A stretch of 64,000 nucleotides of DNA from Phytohabitans houttuyneae (GCF_011764425.1 NZ_BLPF01000004.1:62001-126000), one strand, 5' to 3'. Numbered from the stretch's first letter, positions 27,582 to 36,598 are shown. The notes: a model not told the origin generated them from the sequence alone. Translations and numbers: made by a program.

Positions 27582-28807
27582 TCATGGCGCGTCGAGCATG
27601 GGGCGGTCGGAGCTGACCTCCCCGTCCGGCCGCCGGTGGACGTGCCCACTGACGAACATGCGGTTGACCGCCACCTGCAGCACGGCCGGCAGATCCTGCT
27701 CGAACGCCTGGTAGGTGGGGATGTTGGACCGGTAGAGCTCGTCGTCGTCCGCCGTACCGCGGAAGATCCGCCGGCACTCCTCGGAAAGCCGGCGCCAGTG
27801 CTGCACGGTCTCGCGGTCGTCGAGGCTGCGCGGGATCAGCACCGCGGTCGTCGGCTCGCGCTCGCGGATCTCCCGCGCGTTGTACGCCGTCAGCACGCGG
27901 CTCGCCTCTTCGAGCTCGGTCGCCCACACGTCGACGAGCAGCACGACGATCTGGTTGTGGCGGCTGGCGAGCTCGGCCCGCTCGGCCAGCTCCTCCAGGT
28001 CGGCCACGCGGGATGCGAAGCGCTGGCTCTCGGCGATGGCCGACGCGTACTCGGCGAGCGGGCTGGGACGCACCGGGTGGTAGGGCGCCCAGTCCCGCGG
28101 GCGGTCGCCGTACACCGCGCGGTCGGAGCGGACGGAGAGGGCTTTGCTCCGGGTCAGCGCCGCGACGACGAAGTGGACGGTGAGGGCGTCCGAGTCGGCG
28201 TCGCGTTCAGAGCCGTTGAGGGACTCGACGGCCGGCTGCGGCGTGTGGAAGATGCTTGGCGCGCTCTCCAGGTCGGGATAGCTGTGCCCTTCCGGGATCG
28301 GGTGCGTCTCGGCGCTCTCCACGATCTGGCCGGCCAGCTCGAAGACGAACTCGCGATAGGCGTCCTGGTGGCGCTGCAGCCGCATCAGCTGCCGCACGCA
28401 GGTGTCGCCGAGCAGGTCGGAGGAGAACTGGATGCGGGCCGCTACGGGATGCATCTTGCCGGGTGGGAGGGGCACCCAGAGCAGGGGCTTGAGGACTGAG
28501 GGGTCCAGGCCCATCTCTTCCTCGTAGCGGGCGACGCGGTCGGCGAAGATCTGCCACTCCTGGCCGCAGGGTCGGCTCAGGAAGTAGCGGGGGACAGCAA
28601 CGCGATGAACGAACGGCATTGGGAAAGGGCCTCGGCGAGCTCGGCCGACCAGACCGTGCCCGCCTTCATGCGGGCGTCGATGAAGCCCACTTCGGCGTCT
28701 TTGTGCAGGCCGGCCCGGACACGCACTTCGACGCTGAGATCGTTGAAGAACTGCCGGACCAGGTCGTCTTCGTCGCCGCGGGCATAGCTGAGAAAGAAGT
28801 ACAGCAA
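27582..28807 (-). CDS. fxsC: TIR-like protein FxsC, frameshifted
   Basis: Restored to about 408 residues. The N-terminal TIR-like domain begins LYFFLSYARGDEDD and continues through EVGFIDARMKAGTVW, ALSQCRSFIALLSP and, after the frameshift, RYFLSRPCGQEWQIF with the Glu expected of the TIR active site. The C-terminal part (IVVLLVDVWATELEEA; NIPTYQAFEQDLPAVLQVAVN) is the FxsC C-terminal domain. The break is in the G run 28589-28593 and one extra base repairs it. I chose TTG at 28807, five bases after GGAGG; GTG at 28813 would overlap the ribosome site. The stop is 28 bases before FxsT. Known FxsC proteins accompany a radical-SAM-modified peptide ending FxSxx; that peptide is not seen here. Confidence 0.82.
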
Positions 28808-28931
28808 TCGCACCTCCGAGCCGGGCTTGGCCGGTCCAACCCCGGCGCTGCCGGGCGAAGCGCTCCGGCACCGAGAGACACTTAACGGTGAGTATAAATG
28901 GCAGAACCAAGGGCGACAGGCCCCAAAGCGG

Positions 28932-29405
28932 TCAGGCTCGGTGGGCCCCGGCCGGCCACAGCACCACCACGGGCAGCCCTTGCGCACGCGCCGTGCCGAC
29001 CACGTCGGCGGTGTCGCCGAGCTTGCGGGACGGCAGCCCGTCCCAGACCGCAAGGAGCAGCTCACACTGGCGCAGGACCTCCTCGCTGGCCGCCTTGAAC
29101 GCCCGCCGGTCGGAGTGGCGGAACGGCATCCGCGACACGTGTGCGGCCTTGCCCAGCAGGCGGTCGAAGTCGTCCCGGTCGACAAGTCGCTCCCGGTAGT
29201 CGTCGGCCGGGAGCACCACGGCGAGGTCGCCGCCCCGCTCGATCACCGCCTGGGCGAAGATCTGGTCGGCGCCGTCACACAGGCAGGTGATGCCGCACAG
29301 CTTGTCGCCCTCGTGCTTGCGCAGCTCAGCGGCGATGGCGTCGGCCACGAGGGCGGCGGTGTCGCCGGCCAGCCGAGCGTGTCCGGTGATCCCGATCCGC
29401 GCCAT
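28932..29405 (-). CDS. Soluble SLOG-superfamily protein
   Basis: A 157-residue Rossmann-like protein starting MARIGITGHARL, with LCGITCLCDGADQIFAQAVIERGGDLAVVLPADDY in the centre and LLLAVWDGLPSRKLGDTADVVGTARAQGLPVVVLWP near the end. The strand-loop-helix at GITGH and the WDG..GDTADVV segment match the SLOG layout of nucleotide-binding proteins. Its ATG overlaps the stop of the KTN-RyR gene by one base (TGATG), so the two are coupled and probably act together. No catalytic role can be assigned; binding or trimming of a nucleotide signal is the usual prediction for the family. Confidence 0.7.
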   Translation of the reverse strand: MARIGITGHARLAGDTAALVADAIAAELRKHEGDKLCGITCLCDGADQIFAQAVIERGGDLAVVLPADDYRERLVDRDDFDRLLGKAAHVSRMPFRHSDRRAFKAASEEVLRQCELLLAVWDGLPSRKLGDTADVVGTARAQGLPVVVLWPAGAHRA

Positions 29406-31126
29406 CACGAACCTTCCCTCATCCGCACGATGCGAAAGCCGGAGTCGGCCAGCATCGCGGGCAGCTCGCGGATGGCGTCGGCGTTGACCGTCCGGAGGCT
29501 CTCCGGCAGGTCGGCCCAGCGCCGGATCGCCGGATGCAGCATACGTTCGTCGTCGCGCTCTTCCGCGAACCGCCAGCCCTCGCGTAGCCGTGCCCGCAGC
29601 CACCGCTCGTGCTCCATCGTGGCCAGTCGGGTCACCTCGGTCGTGGTCAGCGTGTGCTCGCCGCCGGCCGCCACGCGGGGCGCGAGCACACAGTCGATCG
29701 CGCGGAGCTTGCGGCCGATGTCGGCCGCCTGCGCGCGGTTTTCGCTCTTGAGCCGGTCGGGCAGCCGCTGCCAGGGGACCATGGCCGGCGTCTCGTCGAA
29801 CCCGTCGCCGCGCCGCTGCCGGGCGATCAGGTAACTCTCGTGTATGACGCGGGCCAGGCGCTCGCCGAGGTCGTCACGGATCATGGTCGGGTCGCACGCC
29901 GCGTCGACGACGCCGAACAGGCGGAGGGTGCCGGAGACCTCGTCGAAGAGCCGCTCGTCGCGGGCGCCGTCGAAAGCGCTCTGCAGCGTCGCGAGCTGGT
30001 CCTGGCGGACGATCACCGTGCCCGGGCCGCCCCGCCACAGCCGGTCGGCGATCAGCGCGGTCTTCAGCGCGAGCTGCTCGTCCTCCAAGCAGATGAACAC
30101 CCGGTCGGGTGGCTCCGGCGTCCCCTCCTCGGCGAGCACCGCGAGCAGGTTCTCGTCGTACGGCGTCAGGTCGCAGGACTTGCTGAGGAACGGGTACCGG
30201 AACGTCAGCTCGTCGACCAACTGGGTGGCCGCGTCGTCGACCACGGACACCTCGACGCGCCACATGGCCGCCGGTGCGAGCACCCGCCACTGCCGGGCCA
30301 GCTCCACGATGATCGCGCGGCCGAACGTGGTGGCGCCGACAACGAGGAAGCGGGGCGGCCGGTCGAGCGGCGGGATGATCGGGTCCTTGGCGAGCAGGTG
30401 GCGGGCGGCCAGGTCGTCGGCGTTGAAGAAGTCCAGCCGGATCGCCGGCGGCTCGATGGTGCCGAGGTGCCGTGCCTGCAGGGCCAGGCAGAGTTCGGGG
30501 TCTTCCACCTGGGCGTACACGGCAAGCGGCCGCTCGCCGCGCTGCCGCCGCCCGGCCGCGAGAGCGATCGCGGTGTTGGTGGCGCTGTCCTCGGTGCACG
30601 CGTAGAGGGCGCTGGCGTGCGCGACGCCGGCGGCGCGCAGCACGTCCGGGTTACGGGCGTCGCCGAGCACCCACAGCGGCTGGCGGCGGCCGCGGTCGGG
30701 CGGGTCGCTGCGGCTATCGGCGACGTGAACCACGCGGTTGCCGCTGAGGCGCAGCTGCCGGGACAGGCTCGTCGCCATCGGCCCGTCGCCGCAGATCACC
30801 ACGTGGCCGCGCGCCCGGCGGGCGCGCAGCCGCTCAGCCTCCGCCGCGAAGACAAGCCGCAGGGCCTCGACCAGCGCGTAGAAGGTGACGGCCGGCGCGG
30901 CGAAGCGGGCGATCTCCAAAGTGATCGGGTACGCCCCGGCGCCACCGGCCGGCGGCAGCTCCAGGACGAAGAGCTGGAACGAGTTGTAGAGGACATCGGT
31001 GAACCGGGCGGAATCACCCATATACTGATGAAGGCCTATGTATCCAAACAGGAGGGACAGGACCGCCGCGGCGGTGAAGAGGGCGCGCATGCCGACGACA
31101 GGGGTGTACCGCTTGTCGCCTGCCAT
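29405..31126 (-). CDS. KTN (TrkA-N) NAD-binding membrane protein with C-terminal RyR domain
   Basis: The 573-residue protein opens with two membrane helices (about 13-33 and 72-94) separated by a loop that resembles a channel pore region but lacks a TVGYG-type selectivity filter. A KTN Rossmann domain follows (HVVICGDGPMATSLSRQL, 108-126; VVHVADS; VLGDARNPDVLRAAGVAHA), then a second Rossmann-like region (RFLVVGATTFGRAIIVELA, about 254-272). The last 65 residues match a ryanodine-receptor (RyR) repeat: MEHERWLRARLREGWRFAEERDDERMLHP, then LPESLRTVNADAIRELPAML. KTN domains bind NAD(H) or nucleotides and gate ion flux; RyR domains occur in bacterial conflict-system proteins. First gene of the cassette. 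Confidence 0.8.
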   Translation of the reverse strand: MAGDKRYTPVVGMRALFTAAAVLSLLFGYIGLHQYMGDSARFTDVLYNSFQLFVLELPPAGGAGAYPITLEIARFAAPAVTFYALVEALRLVFAAEAERLRARRARGHVVICGDGPMATSLSRQLRLSGNRVVHVADSRSDPPDRGRRQPLWVLGDARNPDVLRAAGVAHASALYACTEDSATNTAIALAAGRRQRGERPLAVYAQVEDPELCLALQARHLGTIEPPAIRLDFFNADDLAARHLLAKDPIIPPLDRPPRFLVVGATTFGRAIIVELARQWRVLAPAAMWRVEVSVVDDAATQLVDELTFRYPFLSKSCDLTPYDENLLAVLAEEGTPEPPDRVFICLEDEQLALKTALIADRLWRGGPGTVIVRQDQLATLQSAFDGARDERLFDEVSGTLRLFGVVDAACDPTMIRDDLGERLARVIHESYLIARQRRGDGFDETPAMVPWQRLPDRLKSENRAQAADIGRKLRAIDCVLAPRVAAGGEHTLTTTEVTRLATMEHERWLRARLREGWRFAEERDDERMLHPAIRRWADLPESLRTVNADAIRELPAMLADSGFRIVRMREGS

Positions 31127-31245
31127 CCCACCTCACCTTCGATGCGTAGCCATTCTATGACTGAAAGCGATCAATGGCGCTCATGATTTTGTTCAGCAGG
31201 GCTGTACGATGCGGGCGTGAGGGAGCGAGCGAACCCGGAGGCACA

Positions 31246-31887
31246 GTGACCACTGCTCTTCCGCCGGTCGGCGAGCGCATCCGCGAGGCGCGGCTGCGCC
31301 ACGGAATGAGCCTGCGCGCCCTGGCGCGGGCGGTGGGCGTGTCCGCCAGCTTGATCTCCCAGATCGAAACGGGCAAGAGCCGCCCGTCGGTGAGCACCCT
31401 GTACGCGATCACCAAAGCGCTGGAGATCTCCGTCGAGGACGTCTTCGACAACGCGGAGGCGGACGCGTCCGACCTCGGTGCGGCGGAGCCGATGATCGGC
31501 ACGGCGCTCCAGGCGGTGCACGGGTTCGCCCAGCCGGCCGGCCACCGCATCGGTCCGATCGTGCGCCCCGAGGCCCGCGAGGTGCTGCAGCTGGACTCCG
31601 GCGTGACCTGGGAGCGCCTGGGGCACGTGCCGGGCACGCGGATCGACTTCCTGCTGGTGACGTACGCGCCGGGAGGCAGCTCGTCCAGCGGCGACCAGCT
31701 CATGCGCCACTCCGGGTTGGAGTACGGGTTTCTGCTCGAAGGTGAGCTGACCCTGACGCTCGGCTTCGAGGAGCACCTGCTGCGCCCGGGCGACGCGGTC
31801 TCGTTCCCGTCGAGCACCCCCCACCGGTACCGGAACGACGGGGTCACGCCCGCCGTCGGCGTCTGGTACGTGCACGAAGAGCCTTGA
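31246..31887 (+). CDS. XRE-family regulator with C-terminal cupin
   Basis: A 213-residue protein with an N-terminal HTH_3 domain (RIREARLRHGMSLRALARAV; SASLISQIETGKSRPSVSTLYAITKAL) and a C-terminal cupin (SGLEYGFLLEGELTLTLG; LRPGDAVSFPSSTPHRYRNDG). Regulators of this build sense a small molecule in the cupin and usually control a linked catabolic operon. GTG start at 31246 preceded by GGAGG; the upstream ATG at 31174 lacks a site. It is divergent from the KTN-RyR gene and lies directly upstream of the M24-like operon in the same direction. Confidence 0.9.
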   Translation: MTTALPPVGERIREARLRHGMSLRALARAVGVSASLISQIETGKSRPSVSTLYAITKALEISVEDVFDNAEADASDLGAAEPMIGTALQAVHGFAQPAGHRIGPIVRPEAREVLQLDSGVTWERLGHVPGTRIDFLLVTYAPGGSSSSGDQLMRHSGLEYGFLLEGELTLTLGFEEHLLRPGDAVSFPSSTPHRYRNDGVTPAVGVWYVHEEP

Positions 31888-31962
31888 CGGTTCCTGTGAA
31901 CCGTTAAGTGACGCTTGACACGGGCCCTTAACACGTCCTTCACTGAGGGGGTCGCCTCAGTG
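31887..31962. promoter_or_regulatory. Two hairpins / dyads between the XRE gene and the M24-like operon
   Basis: ACGGTTC-CTGT-GAACCGT (31887-31904) and CACTGAGG-GGGTCG-CCTCAGTG (31941-31962) are perfect dyads of 7 and 8 bp. The first overlaps the XRE stop codon; the second ends 11 bases before the GTG of the next gene. Either or both could be operators for the XRE-cupin protein, or the first could be a weak terminator. Confidence 0.5.
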
Positions 31963-31973
31963 AGGAGGGCGCG

Positions 31974-33356
31974 GTGGCTATCCGCACGTTCGGGACGAAC
32001 GCCGTCGACTGGGAAGAGCGTGTCGACCTGGATCGGCTGCGCCGCGAGCGGCTTGACCGGCTCAAGGCCCAGCTGGACGCGTCGGAGTTCGGCGCGCTGC
32101 TCACCTTCGACTTCTCCAACATCCGCTATCTGACGTCCACGCACATCGGCACCTGGGCGATGGACAAGCTGATCCGGTTTGCCGTGCTGCCTCGCGGCGG
32201 CGAGCCGGTGATCTGGGACTTCGGTTCCGCTGCCCGGCACCACCAGCTCTACAACCCGTGGCTCGACGGCACCGAGCGGGCCCGGGCCGGGATCTCCACG
32301 CTGCGCGGGGCCTTCCATCCGGACGCGGGCATCGCCGCAGACGTCGCCAAGAAGGTCGCCACCGTGCTGCGCGAGCACGGCCTGGCGGACGCGCCGGTCG
32401 GCGTCGACCTGATCGAGATGCCGGTCCTGGCCGCGCTGCAGGCCGAGGGACTGACCGTCGTGGACGGGCAGCAGGTCTTCCTGGAGTCGCGGCGCATCAA
32501 GACCCGTGACGAGATCAGCCTGCTCGCACAGGCGTGCGCGATGGTCGACGCGGCGTACGAGGAGCTGTACGAGTTCCTGCGCCCCGGCGTCCGGGAGAAC
32601 GAGTGCGTCGGCCTGGTCAGCAAGGTCCTCTACGACCTCGGCAGCGAGTACGTCGAGGGGGTCAACGCGATCTCCGGCGAGCGGTGCGCGCCCCACCCGC
32701 ACGTGTACAGCGACCGGTTGATCCGCCCCGGCGACCCGGCGTTCTTCGACATCCTGCACAGCCACCTCGGCTACCGCACGTGCTACTACCGCTGCTTCGC
32801 GGTGGGCAGCGCGTCGCGCGGCATGCGGGACGCGTACACCCGGTGCCGGGAGTACATGGACCAGGCGATAGCGCTGGTCAAGCCGGGCACGACCACGGCC
32901 GACATCGTGTCGCTGTGGCCGCGCGCCGAGGAGTTCGGGTTCCCCGACGAGATGGCCGCCTTCGCGCTGCAGTACGGGCACGGTGTCGGGCTCTCCATCT
33001 GGGAGAAGCCGGTGTTCAGCCGGCTCGTCTCGCTGGATCACCCCGAGGTGCTGGAAGAGGGCATGGTCTTCGCGCTGGAGACGTACTGGCCGGCCGGCGA
33101 CGGCTACTCCGCGGCGCGGATCGAGGAGGAGGTCGTGGTCACCGCCGACGGGTGCGAGGTGATCACGAAGTTCCCGGCCGAGAAGCTGCTGATCGCGGGG
33201 CGCCGGTACTGGACAGTGGACGGCCCGCTGCCGACCGCTCGCGAGGCGCAGTCCCACCTGAACACGCTCAAGGGGCGGGCGAATGACGCCGGACGAGCTG
33301 CTCGACGCGTACGCGGAGATGGTTTTGATCCGGCGCACCGAGAAGGCCGCACATGA
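31974..33356 (+). CDS. M24 (creatinase / aminopeptidase P fold) protein lacking most metal ligands
   Basis: The 460-residue frame has a creatinase-like N domain (GALLTFDFSNIRYLTST; PVIWDFGS) and a pita-bread domain (HGVGLSIWEKPVF; VLEEGMVFALETYW; IEEEVVVTADG). The stretch where M24 peptidases carry Asp-x-Asp and a later Asp reads FFDILHSHLGYRTCYYRCF, keeping only the first Asp, as in metal-independent creatinase. A hydrolase acting on a small C-N substrate is therefore more likely than a peptidase. The frame overruns the next gene by 74 bases; one extra G in GGGG 33272-33275 would end it at 33286 in an ATGA overlap, like its neighbours. Confidence 0.8.
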   Translation: MAIRTFGTNAVDWEERVDLDRLRRERLDRLKAQLDASEFGALLTFDFSNIRYLTSTHIGTWAMDKLIRFAVLPRGGEPVIWDFGSAARHHQLYNPWLDGTERARAGISTLRGAFHPDAGIAADVAKKVATVLREHGLADAPVGVDLIEMPVLAALQAEGLTVVDGQQVFLESRRIKTRDEISLLAQACAMVDAAYEELYEFLRPGVRENECVGLVSKVLYDLGSEYVEGVNAISGERCAPHPHVYSDRLIRPGDPAFFDILHSHLGYRTCYYRCFAVGSASRGMRDAYTRCREYMDQAIALVKPGTTTADIVSLWPRAEEFGFPDEMAAFALQYGHGVGLSIWEKPVFSRLVSLDHPEVLEEGMVFALETYWPAGDGYSAARIEEEVVVTADGCEVITKFPAEKLLIAGRRYWTVDGPLPTAREAQSHLNTLKGRANDAGRAARRVRGDGFDPAHREGRT

Positions 33357-34260
33357 CCTCTTCATGTCCGGCCTGGTCAAGGGCACCACCCACCTGGCCG
33401 CCGGGCACGAGGCGGTCGCGGTCGGCGCCAGCGCCGCGCTGCACCCGGACGACTACGTCTTCGCCACGTACCGCGGCCACCACCACGCGCTGGCCCGCGG
33501 CGCGACGCCGGAGGAGTGCCTGGCCGAGCTGATGAGCCGGTCCACCGGGCTGTGCCAGGCCAAGGGCGGCTCGATGCACCTGACCAAGGCGAGCAAAGGC
33601 ATGCTCGGCTCGTACGCGATCGTCGGCGCGCACCTGCCGATGGCCGCCGGCGCGGCGTGGTCGGCGAAGCTGCGCGGCAGCGGCCAGGTGGCCGTGGCGT
33701 TCTTCGGGGACGGCGCCACGAACATCGGCGCGTTCCACGAGGCGCTCAACCTCGCGGCGGTGTGGTCGCTGCCGGTGCTGTTCGTCTGCGAAAACAACCT
33801 CTACATGGAGTACACGCCGATCGAGGCGGTGACCGCGGTGCCCAACCCGGCCGCCGACCGGGCCGCCGGGTACAACATGCCCGCCGAGATCATCGACGGC
33901 AACGACGTGGTGGTCGTGTGGGAGACGGTGGCGCGGGCCGCCGAGCGGGCGCGCAAGGGCGACGGGCCGACCCTCATCGAGGCGCAGACGTACCGCCACT
34001 TCGGACACAGCCGCGCCGACCCGGCCAAGTACCGCCCGGCCGACGAGGTGGAGCGGTGGATGAAGCACGACCCGCTCGACGTGGCCCGGGCCCGGCTGGA
34101 GGCGCTGGGCGTGTCACCGGACACGATCGCGGAGCGCGACCGGCGGGCGGCGGCCACAGTGGACGCCGCCATCGCCGCGGCCAAGAACGCGCCAGAGCCG
34201 GAGCCGGCAATGGCCTTCACCGACGTGTGGGCGGACGGGGGAGCGGCATGGCGGACGTGA
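33283..34260 (+). CDS. TPP-dependent 2-oxoacid/acetoin dehydrogenase E1 alpha subunit
   Basis: The 325-residue protein shows the E1-alpha TPP motif GDGATNIGAFHEALNLAAVWSLPVLFVCENN split over residues 145-175, the RGHHHALARG phosphorylation-loop-like region and TYRHFGHSRADPAKYR near the C-terminus. It forms a heterotetramer with the E1-beta encoded next and decarboxylates a 2-oxoacid or cleaves acetoin. Its stop overlaps the beta gene start by 13 bases. No E2 or E3 gene follows, so lipoyl transferase and dehydrogenase must come from elsewhere. Confidence 0.93.
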   Translation: MTPDELLDAYAEMVLIRRTEKAAHDLFMSGLVKGTTHLAAGHEAVAVGASAALHPDDYVFATYRGHHHALARGATPEECLAELMSRSTGLCQAKGGSMHLTKASKGMLGSYAIVGAHLPMAAGAAWSAKLRGSGQVAVAFFGDGATNIGAFHEALNLAAVWSLPVLFVCENNLYMEYTPIEAVTAVPNPAADRAAGYNMPAEIIDGNDVVVVWETVARAAERARKGDGPTLIEAQTYRHFGHSRADPAKYRPADEVERWMKHDPLDVARARLEALGVSPDTIAERDRRAAATVDAAIAAAKNAPEPEPAMAFTDVWADGGAAWRT

Positions 34261-35231
34261 AGTTCACGTACCGGGACGCGGTGGCCGAGGGCATCGCCCG
34301 CGAGATGCGCCGGGACCCGAGCGTCGTCTGCCTGGGGGAAGACATCGGCGCGGCGGAGGGTGTGTTCAAGACGACTGTCGGGCTCTTCAAGGAGTTCGGG
34401 CCGGGGCGCGTCTGGGACACGCCGATCTCGGAGCAGGCGATCGTCGGTGCCGCCATGGGCGCGGCCATGACCGGCATGCGGCCGGTCGCCGAGATCATGT
34501 TCAGCGACTTCCTCGCGTGCTGCTGGGACTACCTGGCCAACGAGATCCCGAAGGCGCGCTACATGACCGGCGGGCAGGTGACCGTGCCGCTGGTCGTGCG
34601 CACGGCCAACGGCGGCGGGCTGGGCTTCGGCGCCCAGCACTCGCAGGCGGTGGAAAACTGGGCGTTGGCCGTCCCCGGCCTCAAGATCGTGGCGCCGTCC
34701 AACCCTGCCGACGTGGTCGGCCTGATGGCGGCGGCCATCCGCAGCGACGACCCGGTCGTCTTCTTCGAACACAAGGCGCTGCTCGCGGGCTCCGGGCCGC
34801 GCCCGCCGGACGACCATGTGGTCGAGCTCGGCCAGGCGGCGGTGGCCCGTGAGGGCACCGACGTCACGGTCGTGGCGCTCGCCTCCACAGTGCCGCTTTC
34901 GCTGAAGGCGGCCGAGCAGCTGGCCGGCGAGGGCATCTCGGTCGAGGTGATCGACCTGCGCTGCCTCATCCCGCTCGACATGCGCACCGTCCTGCGCTCG
35001 CTCGAGCGGACCTCCCGGCTCGTCGTCGTGGAGGAAAACCCGTACCAGGGCGGCTGGGGCGGCACGGTCGTCTCGGTCGTCGCCGACGAAGGCTTCGAAC
35101 TGCTCGACGCCCCGATCAAGCGGGTCGCCGGTGCCAACGTGCCACTGCCGTTCGCCGACTCGCTCGAAGCCGAGGTGATCCCGACCGTCGACAAGGTCAC
35201 CGAGGCGATCCGAAGGCTAACCGCCTATTAG
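34248..35231 (+). CDS. TPP-dependent dehydrogenase E1 beta subunit
   Basis: A 327-residue E1-beta: TYRDAVAEGIAREMRRD, VVCLGEDIG, the FGPGRVWDTPISEQAIVGAAMGAAMTG pyrimidine-binding segment, and the C-terminal transketolase-like domain (GTDVTVVALASTVPLSLKAAEQL; VEVIDLRCLIPLDM). The ATG at 34248 lies inside the end of the alpha gene, giving tight coupling and equal subunit synthesis. The substrate may be an acetoin-like or branched 2-oxoacid produced by the rest of the operon. Confidence 0.93.
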   Translation: MADVKFTYRDAVAEGIAREMRRDPSVVCLGEDIGAAEGVFKTTVGLFKEFGPGRVWDTPISEQAIVGAAMGAAMTGMRPVAEIMFSDFLACCWDYLANEIPKARYMTGGQVTVPLVVRTANGGGLGFGAQHSQAVENWALAVPGLKIVAPSNPADVVGLMAAAIRSDDPVVFFEHKALLAGSGPRPPDDHVVELGQAAVAREGTDVTVVALASTVPLSLKAAEQLAGEGISVEVIDLRCLIPLDMRTVLRSLERTSRLVVVEENPYQGGWGGTVVSVVADEGFELLDAPIKRVAGANVPLPFADSLEAEVIPTVDKVTEAIRRLTAY

Positions 35232-35242
35232 GGAGTGCCCTC

Positions 35243-36598
35243 ATGCCGAACCGTATTCTGCTCCGCGGCGGCCATATCCTCACGATGGACGCGTCGCTCG
35301 GTGACCTGCCGAGCGGCGACATTCTGATCGAAGACGACGAGATCGTCGGTATCGAGCCGCACATCGAGGCCGACGCCGAGGTGGTCGACGCCGCCGGCCG
35401 CATCGTCATACCCGGCTTCGTCGACACCCACCGGCACACCTGGGAGTCCGCGATCCGCGGCGTGGCGCCGAATGCCACGCTTGACGACTACTTCGTCGAC
35501 ATCCTGGACACGTTCGCGCCGGTGTACACCCCGGACGACGTGTACGCGAGCAACCTGGCCGGCGCGCTGGAGTGCCTCAACGCGGGCATCACGACGCTCG
35601 TCGACTGGTCGCACATCAACAACACGCCGGACCACCCGGACGCCGGCATCCGCGGCCTGCAGGAGGCGGGCATCCGCGCGCAGTACGCGTACGGCAGCGC
35701 GAACACCTCGCTCGCCGACTACTGGTTCGAGAGCAAGATCGTGATCCCGAAGGACGACGTGCGGCGCATCCGGGACACGTACTTCTCCTCCCCCGACGGG
35801 CTGCTCACGATGGGCCTCGCCACCCGCGGTCCCGGCTTCTGCACCGACGACGTGGTGCGCGCCGAGTGGGAGATGGCCCGTGACCTGGGCATCCCGATCA
35901 CCGTGCACGTGGCGATGGGGCGGATGGCCGGCCGCTTCGGCATGATCAAGCAGCTCGACGGGCTGGGCCTGCTCGGCGCCGACACCACGTACATCCACTG
36001 CTGCTACTTCAGCGAGGAGGAGTGGGGGCTCGTCGCCCGCAGCGGCGGCACGGTCTCCATCGCACCGCAGGTCGAGGTCCAGATGGGGCACGGATGGCCG
36101 CCGGTCGCCAAATCCATCGAGTACGGCCTGCGCCCCAGCCTCTCGATCGACGTGGTGACCACGGTGCCGGGCGACATGTTCACCCAGATCCGCAGCGCGT
36201 TCGGCACCGACCGGGCGCGGCGCAACGCGATCTACTGGGAGAAGAACGAGCCGGCCGAGGGGCACCTCACCGCACGCCAGATGCTGGAGATCGCCACGCT
36301 CAACGGCGCACACGTCGCCGGCCTGGAAGACCGCACCGGCTCGCTGACCGTCGGCAAGCAGGCCGACATCGTGCTCATCGACGCGCGGGCGATCAACATC
36401 GCGCCGGTGCACGACGCGGTCACCGCGGTCACGCTTTGCGCCGACGTGTCCAACGTGGAGTCCGTGCTCGTGGCCGGGCAGTTCGTCAAGCGCGACGGCA
36501 AGTTGCTGGCCGACGTCACTCGGGCCCGCCAGCTCGTGGAGAACGCCCGCGACCGTCTGCTCGGCGCGGTGGCCGACAAGAAGGCCGTGGCGGCGTGA
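35243..36598 (+). CDS. Amidohydrolase (cytosine deaminase / ATZ-TRZ-like)
   Basis: The 451-residue protein is a metal-dependent amidohydrolase: PGFVDTHRHTWES supplies HxH, TVHVAMG and YIHCCYF the next two His positions, and SLSIDVVTTVPGD the Asp. The C-terminal GSLTVGKQADIVLIDA segment is the usual composite beta domain. This subgroup deaminates or hydrolyses heterocycles such as cytosine, s-triazines or related C-N compounds. It sits 11 bases after the E1-beta stop, and its own stop overlaps the bicupin start (GTGA). Confidence 0.9.
   Translation: MPNRILLRGGHILTMDASLGDLPSGDILIEDDEIVGIEPHIEADAEVVDAAGRIVIPGFVDTHRHTWESAIRGVAPNATLDDYFVDILDTFAPVYTPDDVYASNLAGALECLNAGITTLVDWSHINNTPDHPDAGIRGLQEAGIRAQYAYGSANTSLADYWFESKIVIPKDDVRRIRDTYFSSPDGLLTMGLATRGPGFCTDDVVRAEWEMARDLGIPITVHVAMGRMAGRFGMIKQLDGLGLLGADTTYIHCCYFSEEEWGLVARSGGTVSIAPQVEVQMGHGWPPVAKSIEYGLRPSLSIDVVTTVPGDMFTQIRSAFGTDRARRNAIYWEKNEPAEGHLTARQMLEIATLNGAHVAGLEDRTGSLTVGKQADIVLIDARAINIAPVHDAVTAVTLCADVSNVESVLVAGQFVKRDGKLLADVTRARQLVENARDRLLGAVADKKAVAA

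Noticed and set aside
28878-31910. Shared 11-mer ACCGTTAAGTG near fxsC and near the XRE gene
   Set aside because: Matches of this length are expected by chance in a 64-kb window; no dyad is shared around them.
31974-33356. M24-like protein as DMSP lyase DddP
   Set aside because: The fold and N domain resemble DddP, but two of its three metal-binding Asp positions are absent here.
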